Source: Takakia lepidozioides
Lineage: Eukaryota; Streptophyta; Takakiopsida; Takakiales; Takakiaceae
Direction of reading: 5' to 3'
Length of the DNA: 64,000 nucleotides
Assembly: GCA_030704615.1 (NCBI GenBank)
Contig: CM060731.1
Coordinates: forward strand, 55,536,221-55,600,220
Part shown: positions 1-11,149 of the stretch, in pieces
Numbering within the stretch: the first letter of the stretch is position 1
How the letters are laid out: every line of letters starts with the position of its first letter
The notes under the pieces: generated by a model
The model's database searches: none
What the model saw: the letters and a program-made list of their open reading frames with translations, nothing else
What the model was told of the DNA's origin: nothing
Translations under genes and position numbers: made by a program

Positions 1-38
1 CCACACAGAGCGCTCACAGCATAATAATGGAAGTGTTG

Positions 39-1252
39 TCATTGGTGTTGCTTGTGATATCCTTGAAATAGTTGTCTACTACCGTTATATCCCATCTTCC
101 TCCAGCCTTCCTCAGAAGGCGCTCGACAACTTACCAAACACCTTCGACGGCCTCTGAACTTTTCCAGCAGATACTGGGCATTGTCCTCCATATGATCATC
201 CTCTAGCTTCAGGTACTCGCTGCAGAATTTCAGAACCTGACGCACATCTGTCCATGAAGAAAATGGAGCAGAAGAAAATTGAACCGGGCCACCACCCCCT
301 TCTTTTGCAATCAGCGAACGTACGTCCGCTTCCAGCTTCAAAAAGCTGACACCTGTACCAGCAACAAATACTTTCTGCTTTGGCAACGCCGGAGATGGCC
401 TCACTAGGGCTTTGATCATCGGAGAAAAAATGGACCTTAGCTCTTTCATCTCGGGGGATTCATAGTCATTTACATTTTTCCTTCCCAACACCTGCGCTTC
501 ATCAAGAACTACAGTGAAAGTGCCAACCTTCCCCTCTAAATCCGTCCACAGTTTTTTTATCCTAGCATTTAGCCCCTGAATCTTCCAGGGAAGTAACCAC
601 GTTAAAAAGTTTATGAGTAAGCACATCATATAGATCGTTACGATCTGCACCAAGGAAAGCACGGAATTGCACCTGGAGCATGAGCCATTGCAGAGGACTC
701 AAATCAGGAATTTCTTGGTGACAAAATTCCAAGATTAACAACCTTGAAAGAATGGCACACCTCATACGTTTCATCACAATCCTGTGATTCATTGCCTTAT
801 CGACCTCTATCTCGTGATAACTCACAGAGGCGACATCATCTGACCCACCGTTTCCTTTGGTTTTAGCTGTCCAATAAAAACCCCCACTTCTCTACAAGCA
901 GCTCGTAAAGAAACCGAGTTTTCCCACTCCCACTCACTCCAAACTGGCACAACACCAGTCGGCCATCATTCGCTCGTTCCCACAAATCACCAACATCTTC
1001 AGTCCAACGAGCAATTAATTTATCCAGTAAAATGCTTGGATAACCACGGTGGTCGAGTGGCACACCGTTCTGTATAGACAAATTGCACCCCATCTTTTTG
1101 AACATGTCCAAAAACTCAGAAAATTTCAATTTCCATTCTTGCATAACCACCTTCACTGATTCTGTAAGCAAAACCCACACACTTTCCGTCACTCCTGACA
1201 GATCCATGTATCTGAAAAATAAGAGCATCCTATCTTGCAAATAATTGAACAA
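39..1252 (-). pseudogene. Crinkler/RHS-type P-loop NTPase remnant
   Basis: Three overlapping minus-strand reading frames read as one protein when joined. The first (1252 to about 885) ends in a Walker A loop, GVSGSGKTR. The second (825-562) holds the hydrophobic stretch with LQWLMLQVQ. The third (about 600-39) holds a Walker B-like VVLDEAQ and a VAGTGVS sensor-like strand. This order is typical of the P-loop domain shared by Crinkler (CRN) effector-like and RHS proteins of eukaryotes. A one-base shift at the CCCCC run near 882-888 and a second between 560 and 660 break the frame, and no splice pair repairs them obviously. The nuclease or kinase domain that normally follows is not in the window. 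Family assignment is from motifs only. The gene looks inactive. Confidence 0.6.
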
Positions 1253-1500
1253 TACAAAGATACACCAACAAAGCCTATGACCAAAGAAAATGCAAAGAGA
1301 AGGGGAACATGGAAGGGAAGGCCAAGTAACAGAGTAGCTCTACCTGAAAACCCGTTTCCAGAGGTTTTCAATCTCTTCGCAGATCTCTCTCCCCCTGCAA
1401 ATATGTCAGATTTTGTCAAATTTCAAAAGATCTGCATTCATCCAAACTCTTACCATGGAATTACTGATGAAACTGCTGTGTTGTATGACAGCATCCTGTA

Positions 1501-1517
1501 ACCCTAAACCCTAAACC
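1501..1517 (+). repeat. short interstitial telomeric tract (CCCTAAA)2
   Basis: Two CCCTAAA heptamers plus flanking bases lie in otherwise unrelated sequence. A weaker copy (CCCTAACCC) sits at about 2984-2993, directly before the second copy of the 94-bp LINE duplication. Confidence 0.8.
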
Positions 1518-1784
1518 GAGGACAAACTAAATTATCTGAGCACACACCGATCTCTATCAGCCATGGAATATTCAGAAGTTTTCAATCTCTTCCCAAATCT
1601 CTCTCCCACTGCATATATGTCAGACTCCACCCATCACAGAGTATGTCCTGGCCTTGAAAGAGGCCCTCCCACACTTTACACAGTCACTTCAAGATCTCTC
1701 CTCTTGCCCATGGTGATACAAGGAGGGAGGTAGAAGGTGCTGTAGATTCTTGGGAGAGCTTTGCCACTTCTGCTGCTGCTGATA

Positions 1785-1878
1785 GAGTCATGGAAGGAAA
1801 CTAATTATCTGTGGTAGAGCAGTAAATTGGTGGACCCATGAGGTCAAGCTCAAGATTGCTGAGAGGCAGGCGCTCTAT
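1785..1878 (+). repeat. 94-bp direct repeat, copy 1 (LINE-derived)
   Basis: It starts GAGTCATGGAAGG and ends GGCGCTCTAT. It matches 2994-3087 with one visible substitution (AGGTCAAG versus AGATCAAG). Confidence 0.85.
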
Positions 1879-2075
1879 AAGGACTGCTGTAATATCAAAG
1901 ATGAAAAAATGCTCTGGTCTAGATACTACCAACTGTGTAAAGAGGTCAATCAGCTTGTAAGGGATCAGAAGCGGCTTTACTGGGAGAAGTTGTACAGTGA
2001 CATAAACTTAACCCACCATGGTCGTAATGACAAAAGATTATGGTTGGCCTTACAGCCAATCATCATAAGACCAAC
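1785..2075 (+). pseudogene. LINE (non-LTR retrotransposon) fragment
   Basis: The plus-strand frame reads NWWTHEVKLKIAERQALY, then a charged helical stretch with LVRDQKRLYWEKLY and RLWLALQP. This is the usual linker between the AP-endonuclease and reverse-transcriptase domains of plant LINEs (a WW-E-V-K start, then R-K-A-x-R-x-YW, then W-x-AL). No endonuclease or reverse transcriptase catalytic block is recognisable on either side, so this is a short relic. Positions 1785-1878 are repeated almost exactly at 2994-3087. Confidence 0.55.
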
Positions 2076-3300
2076 AATTGCACAACCAATACATGTACCC
2101 TACCTGGATCTTGGCAAGAACCACAACAGTGATAGACAATGTATATAGACTGGGAAAACGTAACACACCGAAGAGAAAAGAAGACAAGAACGTAGAACAC
2201 TTTAAACCTGCCCTCATCTGCCGCAATCTGACCGACCTTAAGAAAATAATAGTGGAAACCTTCAAGTGCAAACCCTGTTACTTGTTGGGGGTGCTACAAA
2301 AGAATAAACCACAAGTATCAACCAACAAAACGACTTGGAATAAAAATAGAAGAGGGTGTAAGGACAGCAATCACTATACTATTGATAACATACCAGCAAC
2401 TTCAGAGGGTTCAAAGCAAAAACATAACGAAAAAAAAAACCATAAACGCTACCAAGAAGCTGCTTGTAATGCTAAAAATATGCAAATATCTCAAGATACT
2501 ACTAGATTCAGTTTGAAATACCCTGTCCTAACAAACAACCGTGTCTTTCAAAGGACCCCCCTCATATTTTACTTGTTAACATGGATCTATCGAATGAATA
2601 AACTGCATGTATCAACCGTACACAGGATCACACACGGGATTGGGAGAAGCTGTTGAAACCCTGAGTGCACAACGCAGCCAAGAAACCACAAAAATTGCAA
2701 ACACTTGACTCCAAGCTACGCATTGAACGAATCATTGAACAAATCAGCAACTGCAGCGGGTTCAACAATCAACTGCCCAATTGTCTTGCAAGAATTCAAA
2801 TGTGCCTGCCCATCATCAGAATTGCAGACATAAAAACAAACGGGCTCAGACTGCCCTAGGCAACCCATCGACATTCACCAGACTCTCTCCATGACGCACT
2901 ATCTGACACCCTGGTTTCCATAACCAACAACACCGTTCAACCAAGAAGCAAGAGACGTAACAAAAATCAGATGAAGATTTGAAACCCTAACCCGAGTCAT
3001 GGAAGGAAACTAATTATCTGTGGTAGAGCAGTAAATTGGTGGACCCATGAGATCAAGCTCAAGATTGCTGAGAGGCAGGCGCTCTATTATCATTTCCTCT
3101 TCAAAAGGAGCAAATGATCTGGTGACGACAAACTCAGTACTTGAACCTCACGATCAGTAAACTCAAGCCGCAGAGCCCTAAGAAACTCAGACCACCACAA
3201 CGATCAGGTGCTTGTAAAAACAAAACAAGATTTCAACATAGTGGAACATGCACTGAAATGACAAAATAAAATGTCCAAGGTGTTGGATTGGACATCAAAA
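2076..3300. other. no recognisable gene; holds repeat copy 2
   Basis: Only short reading frames with no recognisable motif. The second copy of the 94-bp LINE-derived repeat is at 2994-3087, preceded by a degenerate telomeric CCCTAACCC. Confidence 0.5.
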
Positions 3301-3322
3301 GGGTTTAGGGTTTAGGGTTTAA
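3301..3322 (+). repeat. interstitial telomeric tract (TTTAGGG)3, G-strand on plus
   Basis: About three heptamers read GGGTTTAGGG on the plus strand. They abut the 3' end of an inverted PLE unit whose sense strand is minus. On that sense strand the order is PLE 3' end followed by CCCTAAA, the same as at 18605, 19193 and 19778. Confidence 0.9.
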
Positions 3323-3822
3323 GGTTCAGATAAAGCGTCAAAACAAGTGTAGCAGTACAACGCGGATGCTCCGGGTGCAAGATAAACACGATCCGGGCAA
3401 ACAAGTTTTAGGGGGGGCCAGTTATGCACCCCTGGAAAAATTTCAGATCCTGTGAATCAAACCTGAAAGGAGAGATCCTGAGAGACATGAAACTAGAATA
3501 GAAGTATGCGAGGTGTCCTGAAATGCAACTGCAAACCTATGCAAGAGGCAAATGTGCGTATGAGAACTATTTCACTGGATACACAGGAGAATAAGAACCC
3601 TATCTCTGTTTTGCAAGAGAATGGACACACTAGGAACAACTTAGATGCAGATCTCCCATGCACTACTCGAGAGGGAGTTTATGGCATGCCGTATAGACAC
3701 AGAGCATATAACAATGCAATGATCTAAAGCAGGGGATACAAACGCATCTAAAACTCGACAACTTCAAAGGGTGAGACCACGAGGCAAGATCATGCAAAGT
3801 AGTGAAGCCGAATCTTTATAGA

Positions 3823-3864
3823 CCCCAGACTAGTTTCGCTCAGCGCGTGAGCTCATCAGTGGGA
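3823..3864 (-). ncRNA. hammerhead ribozyme, family A (inverted copy)
   Basis: On the minus strand: stem I 5' strand TCCCA, core CTGATGA, stem II GCTC/GAGC closed by loop ACGCGCT, core GAAAC, a minimal stem III (C-G around TA), cleavage triplet GTC, and stem I 3' strand TGGGG. All conserved hammerhead core bases are present. The loop differs by one base from the forward copies (ACGTGCT), but stem II is kept. Hammerheads with very short stem III are known from Penelope-like retroelements. Self-cleavage is predicted, not shown. Confidence 0.88.
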
Positions 3865-3911
3865 AAGAAAAGGAATGAGATACAAACCCCACCCCCCCCC
3901 CCCCCCCCCGC

Positions 3912-3918
3912 TTATATA
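3912..3918 (-). promoter_or_regulatory. TATA box of inverted PLE unit
   Basis: TATATAA on the minus strand lies 47 bases upstream of the hammerhead, with a C/G homopolymer between them. The spacing is the same as in the forward unit at 18015. Confidence 0.55.
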
Positions 3919-4369
3919 CTACTAGGAGTGAACTGCCTCGTGTGGACAATCTTCCAGTGGATGTCTCGCGAGGAGAAAAACCATCCAACAGACGTCTTGT
4001 ACGGAGAGAATAGTCCAAAAAGTCTCGGTGGGAGAAAGTCATCTAGTGGATGAAAACAAGTTCTCGACAAAAGAGAACTAGATCCAAAGAATAAAAATCA
4101 TCCAAATAGTCAATTGCATATCTCTCAAATACAACTAACTCCGTGAGTTTATGACTATGCAACAACCAATTATGCTGAAGTTAGAGCATGTTGTGCAAAG
4201 TCGTAAGGGCTGAAACCACTTCGAAAGGAACGCACAACTCGTAAGAGCTTTGCACACGCAGACCATCGCGCAACCATCGTCTTGCTAAAGCCTGCAGCTG
4301 TGTTGTCCTGAACGTGTCCAACCACGATCCCCACCTTCCGACCTCCAAGAAGAAACACGGCGCAAAACA

Positions 4370-4754
4370 GAGATAGGGTTCTTATTCGCCTTCACGTAAT
4401 GGAGGCAGGTGTTGATCTTCATTCTTTTGACCAAGCTGCTCATTCATGTGATGAGGCAACAATACGAAGACCGAGCCGTGTTTCTTCTTGGAGGTCGGAA
4501 GGTGGGGATCATGGTTGGACACGTTCAGGACAACACAGCTGCAGGCTTTAGCAAGACGATGGTTGCGCGATGGTCTGCGTGTGCAAAGCTCTTACGAGTT
4601 GTGCGTTCCTTTCGAAGTGGTTTCAGCCCTTACGACTTTGCACAACATGCTCTAACTTCAGCATAATTGGTTGTTGCATAGTCATAAACTCACGGAGTTA
4701 GTTGTATTTGAGAGATATGCATTTGACTATTTGGATGATTTTTATTCTTTGGAT
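4370..4754 (+). mobile_element. forward PLE family-A upstream segment, left of LTR-element insertion
   Basis: Forward copy of the sequence found inverted at 4352 down to about 4080 and again at 19820-20190. It runs to TTCTTTGGAT, where the LTR element interrupts it, and resumes at 17852 as CTAGTTCTC. The uninterrupted sequence at 20180-20196 (TTCTTTGGATCTGGTTCTC) shows the join. A 60-85 residue open frame here is preserved in all three copies, but I see no known motif and do not call a gene. Confidence 0.75.
4750..4754. other. target-site duplication TGGAT (left)
   Basis: TGGAT lies just before the TGTTAG start of the 5' LTR and is repeated at 17847-17851 just after the CA end of the 3' LTR. 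Removing the element plus one copy restores the PLE sequence seen at 20185. Confidence 0.9.
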
Positions 4755-5658
4755 TGTTAGAGGACTGCTTGGGACTTGGACGCTTTTACGGGATCTGTGG
4801 GGTACCCTTAATTTTTACACAGACTGAGACCAACATGAGCCTTAGGGGTGACAGCAACAGGCTTTAGGGGGGGAGATACACAGCCCAACACAGTCCATCA
4901 CAGCCCGTCACAGCCGTCACAGTCCAACACAGCCAGTCACAGCCCGACACAGCCCGTCACAGTTTCACACAGCCGGTCACAGCTTGACACAGCTGTCACG
5001 ACCATAGGGAACGGATAGCAGGACAGAGAACGACTGTGGGGAACAACATCTGCGAATGGAACATGTTAGTTCACGGATGACGGTTAGTGAGGGAAACGGT
5101 TAGAACAACGGGTAGGAAGATAAAGCAAGGAGCGAGGACTGGAAAAGGATCAATTTCTGGGGGAGCACTTCTTGGGGGGGACTTCGGACATTACTGGGGG
5201 AAATGAGGCAGAGAGCGCATCTCTGAGCAGAAAGGGGAGAGCACGGAGTAGGGAGGAGACGATCTGTTGATGCTTGATGAATGCAAGCAGTAGAGTTGTA
5301 ATGTAGAGCAGATTAGAGACTCCATGGCTTCAGCCTGATACTTGATAGATATTAATCTGATACATACTTCATACTCACACTGTGTAGAAGATCTGAGTGA
5401 AGCTGTGGAATGAATGGATGAGTTGATGGAATCCGATAGATTGCTGAAGCAAACTGATACTTAATTACCAACAGTAAGGTAACTAGATAACATGAATGCG
5501 GGAAGGAAAACAAATAGGAAACACCCCCATGATACACTAGCTGTAGGTCATGACTGATTGTTCTGAGCGGGCTGAGTGCTTAGAGATTTCCAACTCTTCT
5601 ATCTTGGAGTTTCCGCCTCGGATAGCGAAGGGATGGTGTGAGTAAAAGCCGCGCGACA
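4755..5658 (+). repeat. 5' LTR (about 904 bp)
   Basis: Starts TGTTAGAGGACTGC and ends GCCGCGCGACA. It matches the 3' LTR at 16924-17846 with scattered substitutions and small indels. It contains a tandem array of CACAGCC-type decamers (about 4867-5000). Confidence 0.9.
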
Positions 5659-6245
5659 TTTGGCGACCATACTGGGGAATTGGGTCATGAACAACCAGAT
5701 GTGACAGGCATCTGGTGGGATCATGGTAGTTGGAGAATTAAAGAATTTGATGTGAATCAAATTCCTTGTGAAACTGAGAAGGAAAGATTGTCCAAACGAT
5801 TCTTTCTGAGGTTCTTGGAATTGCCAGACGGTTGTAAAGAAATTATTCTTAAGAGAGTGCATGATGCTGATCCTGAGTGGGGTCTGGAGAAATGAGTGAT
5901 AAAGATTTATCAGGTGGCATGTAGAGGAAGAGCACGTTGGTTACCAACATTGGTTTTGTGATAGCATTGCTATCCATTAAGCGAGTAGAGTTTGAAGGCT
6001 GGGAGGAAAGAAAGGTGAATGTTTATACTCATATGCATGAAGAGCTTGTACTGGTAAAGAATTGGATTCCAAAGGATATTTTGTGGATCAAACTCACACC
6101 AAGAACAGCTTTCCAGACTTGTTTGCCATATGGTTATATGGTAACGGAGACTTCTAGTATAGCCAAGGGTGCATTGAAGCTTGAAAGAAACCCAGGCATA
6201 TACGAGAGATATTACAGAAGAGAGTTTTGGTTGTTGCCACATTAA
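5638..6245 (+). pseudogene. leading ORF between primer site and gag (broken copy)
   Basis: The frame begins near the LTR end and is interrupted by a stop at about 5893 and a frame change before 5937. The full-length version is at 41501-42088, where the protein is open for about 195 residues. Visible motifs include IKEF(D/E)VNQIPC and a W-rich basic middle. The end, RREFWLLPH, is identical in both copies. No known domain is recognised. A stand-alone ORF ahead of gag is unusual for gypsy elements, so it may be a gag N-terminal extension read through a weak signal. Confidence 0.5.
5661..5678 (+). promoter_or_regulatory. primer binding site
   Basis: TGGCGACCATACTGGGGA starts three bases (TTT) after the LTR. 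It has the TGG start and the CTGGGGA end expected of a sequence complementary to a tRNA 3' end. It resembles the priming sites of Athila/Tat elements, but I cannot name the tRNA. Confidence 0.65.
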
Positions 6246-6266
6246 AAGAAATGAAAGACATGGGAC

Positions 6267-8332
6267 ATGAGTGATGAAAGAGAAGCTAGATGCCAGAGAT
6301 ATTCAGCAAAAAGAGAAAGCTATCTGAAAGCTAATTATCCATATCTTTGGGAGAGAGGAATAGACACAGGGGAATCATCTGGACCTCTCACACCATTAAG
6401 ATCAAAGAGTACATCACCCATACCGGAAGAACTAGAGTTGGATGCCACTCCTTCTGTTTCTTTGCAAGAAAGATTAAGGGAATTGGTACGGGAAGAAGAT
6501 CAATCACGAGGTGAAAGATCTGAGGTACATCCCTGGATAAAAGATTTGACAGAAATCTTTGATAAGAGTTGGCATGGAACACCAAAAGTAGGAACTCCAG
6601 TTTCTGAAGCGGAAGGTGAAGAAGGAGGAGAGGATGTGGCAGAACCAACGGAGAGTTCAGACTGTCCAACACCATTGCAGTTGAGTTACATGAGTGAAGA
6701 AGAAACCCAAGGGCAGAACTTGGAGGATGAAAATAGAGAGAAGAAATTGGAAGAGGAAGAGTATGAAGAAGTAGACCCAATAGCTGAGGTTGAGACTACA
6801 ACCAGGACATCCCAACCCGTTGGACCTGGATCAAGTGGAGCACTTGGATCACAGGCCAACGAAGGTGTCGGCTCAGGGGGATCAGGCGGGCTGCCTGGAT
6901 CTGGCTCTGGGGGGACAGGAGTGTGGGAAGTAGTGCAACTGGAGTTGGGAATACTGTGAATATCGTGGGGCCAGTAGCAGGGAGTGCTCAAGGGCCATCA
7001 CTTGGTGGAAGATCCATCAAAACAACAACAGGTGCTGAAGGACCAGCACCAGCAAGGGTGCAAGTACCTGTCAGTGGGCAGAAGGTAGGGCCACAGATGG
7101 CGTTACAACCAACACGGGCAAAACCACCTTTTCCAATATATTCAGGAAAAGGGGATCCCGATGTACACATTAGCCAATTTGATAACATGTGTATACTGAA
7201 CAATGAGAATGGCGATGATGCCAAGATGAGATTGTTTCCTTGTTCACTTATCAAGAAAACAAGTGAATGGTATGCAAGATTACCTGATAATCATTTCCTA
7301 ACCTAGAATGGCTTGAATACAACATTCCGAAAGGTTCAGGACAAGTAAAACTGAGGATGAAGTGTATGGAAGTTTACAACAGTTAAAGCAAAAAGCATGA
7401 AACTGTTGAGGAGTATATGGAAAAGATGGAATTGATGTTGAAAAAGCTGGCTGCTGTACCAGCACCAGGTTTACAGAAGACTTGGTTTGTGAGTGGACTA
7501 AGACCAGAGTTGCAGAAGAAAGTGGATATGTTACCCCATAATACAGTGGAGGAGGCATTTGAAACGGCAAACAGAATTGAGCAATTGGGAATGCTCAGGA
7601 GAGAGAAAAGGGATGATGAGGACTCTGAGGATGAATTAGATGAAGAAGAAGAGCAAGAACTGAAAAGGAAGAGTAAGAGAAGGAGAAGTTGAAGAGGATA
7701 ACTATGAGAAAAGATTAGAAGAAATCTTGAAGAAGTATGCCATAGAGGCTGCAACACATTGGAGGAAGGGTGTTTGGTGTGCAAAGTGCCAGAATGAAGG
7801 CCATACCACCACTGAATGCCACATGAAGGAGAAACACTGTACTATCTGTAAAATGGATAACCATTCTACTGAGAATTGTTACTACAACAGAAGGACAGCA
7901 GCTAGAGAACCTAGGCAAGTAAGGGTGCATCAAGTGCAGCCCCAGCCAAGAAGAAACAGTGATAAGGACCACTATGGTAGGCCTGGTGGTTATAACAATG
8001 GCATGGAAGGGAGAGGTAATTCAAGAGAGAATTACCAAGGAAATTCCAGAGGCAACTATCAGGGTAATCCAAGGGGGAATTACCTGCCCGGGAATCAGGA
8101 TTACAGAAAAAATCCAAGAGCAGACCAAGGGCGAGGACCCAATGGTGAAGAACTATGTTACTATTGTAATCAGCCAGAACATCGCAAGGCAGCCTGTTCA
8201 TTCTGGATTAGACATCAGAATGAGATGAGAGCTCCTGTGAATGAGGGCCCAGAGGTGGCAGCTCACATGGTTAGGCCATGTGTTGTACCAGAAGTAAGTA
8301 CAATGATAGTAACAAGAAGCAAAGCCAACTAA
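6267..8332 (+). pseudogene. gag: gag polyprotein region (frameshifted)
   Basis: Three frames together cover a gag. The first is an acidic N-terminus (6267-6959) ending in a Gly/Ser-rich linker. The second is a retrotransposon-gag core (about 7100-7600) containing FPIYSGKGDPDVHISQF, a WYARLPDNHF-like capsid helix and LRPELQKKVDMLPH. The third is a basic part (7727-8332) with two Cys/His clusters and a CCHC zinc knuckle, CYYCNQPEHRKAAC. Breaks lie near 6920, 7303 (TAG), 7390 and 7690. The parallel copy at 42110-45109 is nearly intact and confirms the order. Confidence 0.8.
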
Positions 8333-8556
8333 TACCTCCAGTAGTTGAGGAGGATGAGATGGCAGTGATATGCCTGAAGATGATGAGGCTTGGAGAGATG
8401 AGAAGGAACTGCACAAGGAAGTGGCAGATACCATAAGGGAAATGCAGAGAGTACTGATATTCCTATGGCAGATTCCTCTGATTTTGATGGAGAAGAAGAA
8501 GTGAGTGAGGATGAAAGGAAAAAGAAGATGCAGACCTGCAAAGTAATGAAGGGACT

Positions 8557-9180
8557 TTGGCTGAATTAATATGCCAGACCAAAGCAGAGATTACCATTGG
8601 ACAGCTATTGGCTGTGGCACCTTATTGTAGACACAGGCTGTATCAAGCAATCAATCGAATTGCCCAGGAGACAGGAAACACAGATCTGAACAGCAAGGTG
8701 ACCAGTTATAATGTGAAGCCGGAAGGGCGAGAAACAGTCATGGACTTTGATGATTCTATGCCAGTAATCCAATGAGAATTGGAAGCACAGAACTAACTGA
8801 TGTACTGATAGATGGAGGCTCTGGAGTAAATATCATGACAACCAATTAAGAAGAAGCTTGGTCTAAGTAACATGAAACCAGCCCCATTTACAGTAAACAA
8901 TGGCAGATCAAAGAGTGTACAGCCATTGGGATTAATAAGAGGAGTTAAGATACAGATACAGAAAGATCTTTATGATCACAGTAACTGTGTTGAAGATGGA
9001 TGAAGTCATGGAGGCTTACTCCTTATTATTGGGACGTCCGTGGCTGAAACAGGCCAGAGTATTCCATGACTGGAATTCTCAGTTACTAAACCGTGCATAA
9101 TGGGATGCACGAGATACAAATTACCACAAAGAAATCTAGTAGATTACCTGCTACGAGAAGACCTCGAGGGTCAGAGAGTA
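8557..9180 (+). pseudogene. gag-pol linker and aspartic protease remnant
   Basis: Reads AEITIGQLLAVAPYCRHRLY, then after several small indels the protease region equivalent to VLIDGGSGVNI and LLLGRPWL of the second copy (44640-44910). The active-site triad is D-G-G rather than the common D-S/T-G in both copies, so this is a family trait and not damage. In this copy the frame is lost at 8772, 8840, 8880 and 9088. Confidence 0.65.
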
Positions 9181-9420
9181 TGACTGGAGAGGAGGTTGGA
9201 TGAGGAGCAGGAAGCTACCCTGTTTGCTGCACACCAGAATGGGAGCAGGTTGCAGAGATGCGGCTGGAAAGCCTAAGTTGTTTAAGAGGTATCTGCTGCT
9301 GGTTGTGTTAGCAACACCAATTGAAGAGGAAACCAGCAGTTACCCATCACATTTCTATGAAGAAAGAGAAGGAGAAATGGAAATCCTAGAGGAACCAGCC
9401 ACTGTGAGTTTACAGGATGA

Positions 9421-10140
9421 GTGGTGACTGGTTGGACAATCACAGCTGATGAGCAGGTGAGGGAAGTAAATGTGGGAACTAAAGAGGAACCGAGGATGGT
9501 GAAGGTAGGAGCTGATTTGGAGCCAAAATTCTTTGAAGAAGCTAAGAGTTTGTTCATCAAATACAAAGATGTATTTGCTTGGAGCTATGAGGATCTAAAA
9601 GGGATACCACCTAAAATCTGTCAACAAAGATTGAACTGGAACCAGGGTCAGTACCAATCAAGCAGGCAAGATACAGAATGAATCCCAACTACGCACAGAA
9701 GGTTGGAGAAGAGATCAAGAAGTTGGCTGAGGCTAAGTTTATCTACCCAATAGAGTATAACACTTGGTTGTCACCCATTGTGATAGTTCCCAAGAAGAAT
9801 GGTAAACTAAGAGTTTGTGTGAACTACAAGAAGCTGAATGCTTGTAACGAAGAAAGATCCTTTCCCTTTGCCATTCACAGAAGCAGTATTGGACACTGTG
9901 GCAGGCCATGAGATGTACTCATTCATGGATGGCTTCAGTGGTTATAATCAAGTGCAAGTGGCAGAAGAAGACCAAGGAAAGACAGCTTTCATCACAGATG
10001 GGGTGCTTATGCATACAAATTCATGCCCTTTGGACTTTGTAATGCACCAGCAACCTTTCAGAGAGTGATAAGTGAATCTTTTCATGAGTATCTGGTGATT
10101 TCATCAGGTGTTCTTGGATGATTTCAGTGTGTACAGTCTA
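9421..10140 (+). pseudogene. reverse transcriptase domain, Athila/Tat-like gypsy
   Basis: Motifs in order: a leading AYIPIEYNTW-like segment, SPIVIVPKKNGKLRVCVNY, KKLNA, FPLPFTEAVLD, YSFMDGFSGYNQ (motif A Asp), a QQPFRE-like motif B remnant, and FLDDFSVY (motif C, 10111-10134). The D-D pair of motif C is present. At least three frame changes (near 9660, 9845 and 10060) inactivate it. Confidence 0.82.
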
Positions 10141-10199
10141 AGAATGAGCACTTGCATAAATTGGAGTTATGTCTGGCCAGATGCAGGATGAGAGTCGGG

Positions 10200-10800
10200 G
10201 CTGAATCTAGAGAATGTATTTTCTGTGTGAACTCACGCGTGCTTCAGGGACACATTGTGTGTAAGAGGGGACTTCTTGTGGATCCCATGAAGACAGAGGC
10301 CATTAAAGCCCTCCACACCAACAATGTAAAGAGTCTAAGGAGATTCCTTGGGCAAAAACCAGTTATTACAGAAGATTTGTCAAGGTATGCACAAATAGCA
10401 GCACACCATTGAGCAAGCTTCTGAAGAAAGATGCAGTGTTTGCATGGACAGCTTAATGTCAACAGGCTTTTGAGGAACTTATATTGTCAGTACACAACAC
10501 CTTGCTGATTAACCCTCACTGGCATGTAGTATTTCATGTTCACTGTGATGCCTCAGGAGAAGCGTTGGGAGCGGTGTTAGCCCAAAATGTTACAGGAAAT
10601 ATAGATTCACCTGTGTACTATGCTAGGTTGATGAACAGTGCTGAAAGGAACTATAGCACAACTGAAAGAGAAGCACTGGCAATGATTATGCAGTCAAGAA
10701 ATTCAGGCATTACCTATTGGGAAGAAAGTTTATGTTTTATATGGATCACCAGGCTCTGATATATCTAGTGAACAAACCTTTGATAAGTGGAAGGATAGCG
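10200..10800 (+). pseudogene. RT connection and RNase H domain
   Basis: After RT thumb-like sequence (LRRFLGQ at about 10340), the frame 10484-10759 reads FHVHCDASGEALGAVLAQ, ARLMNSAERNYSTTEREALAMI. This is the gypsy RNase H with its first Asp (D in HCDAS) and Glu (E in TEREALA). It ends shifted before the last catalytic positions. Confidence 0.8.
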
Positions 10801-11149
10801 AGGTGGTTAATAATCTTTGCATGAGTTTGAGTTTGAAGTTTGTTTACAAGCCTGGCCGTTGCATCTTGTGGCAGATCATTTGTCACGACTAACAACAGGA
10901 GAGGCCGCCCAGGAGTAGATGATCATTTCCTGATGCGAGTTTATTTGTAATGGAGGTGCAAGGAAGTGCAGATGAATGGTTAGATTGGCAGTGGCCAATC
11001 AGATACTACCTTACTCATGGTCAATGCCCACTTATTTGGTAAGGAGCAGAGGAAGAAATCGCTATCAGGCTTACCTTATACTATGGTAGGAAGCAGAATG
11101 TATAAGCTAGGACCTGATGGAGTACTTAAACGATGCTTGTACCACCATG

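Larger units (their letters stand above)
3323..4352 (-). mobile_element. inverted Penelope-like element terminal unit (family A)
   Basis: This stretch is the near-identical reverse complement of family-A PLE sequence found forward at 4480-4754 plus 17852-18604. In minus-sense order it has an upstream region, a TATATAA box (3912-3918), a long homopolymeric G tract (C on plus, about 3891-3910), a hammerhead ribozyme (3823-3864), and a 3' part ending in TTTATCTGAACCTT before CCCTAAA repeats. It encodes no reverse transcriptase and is a pLTR-like terminal fragment. Its 5' end meets the forward unit at about 4353-4479, giving a head-to-head arrangement. Confidence 0.75.

Noticed and set aside
4409-4666. 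Repeated 85-codon ORF with VFLLGGRKVG
   Set aside because: Kept open in three PLE fragments, but there is no known motif and it sits in untranslated upstream sequence. I could not support a gene.
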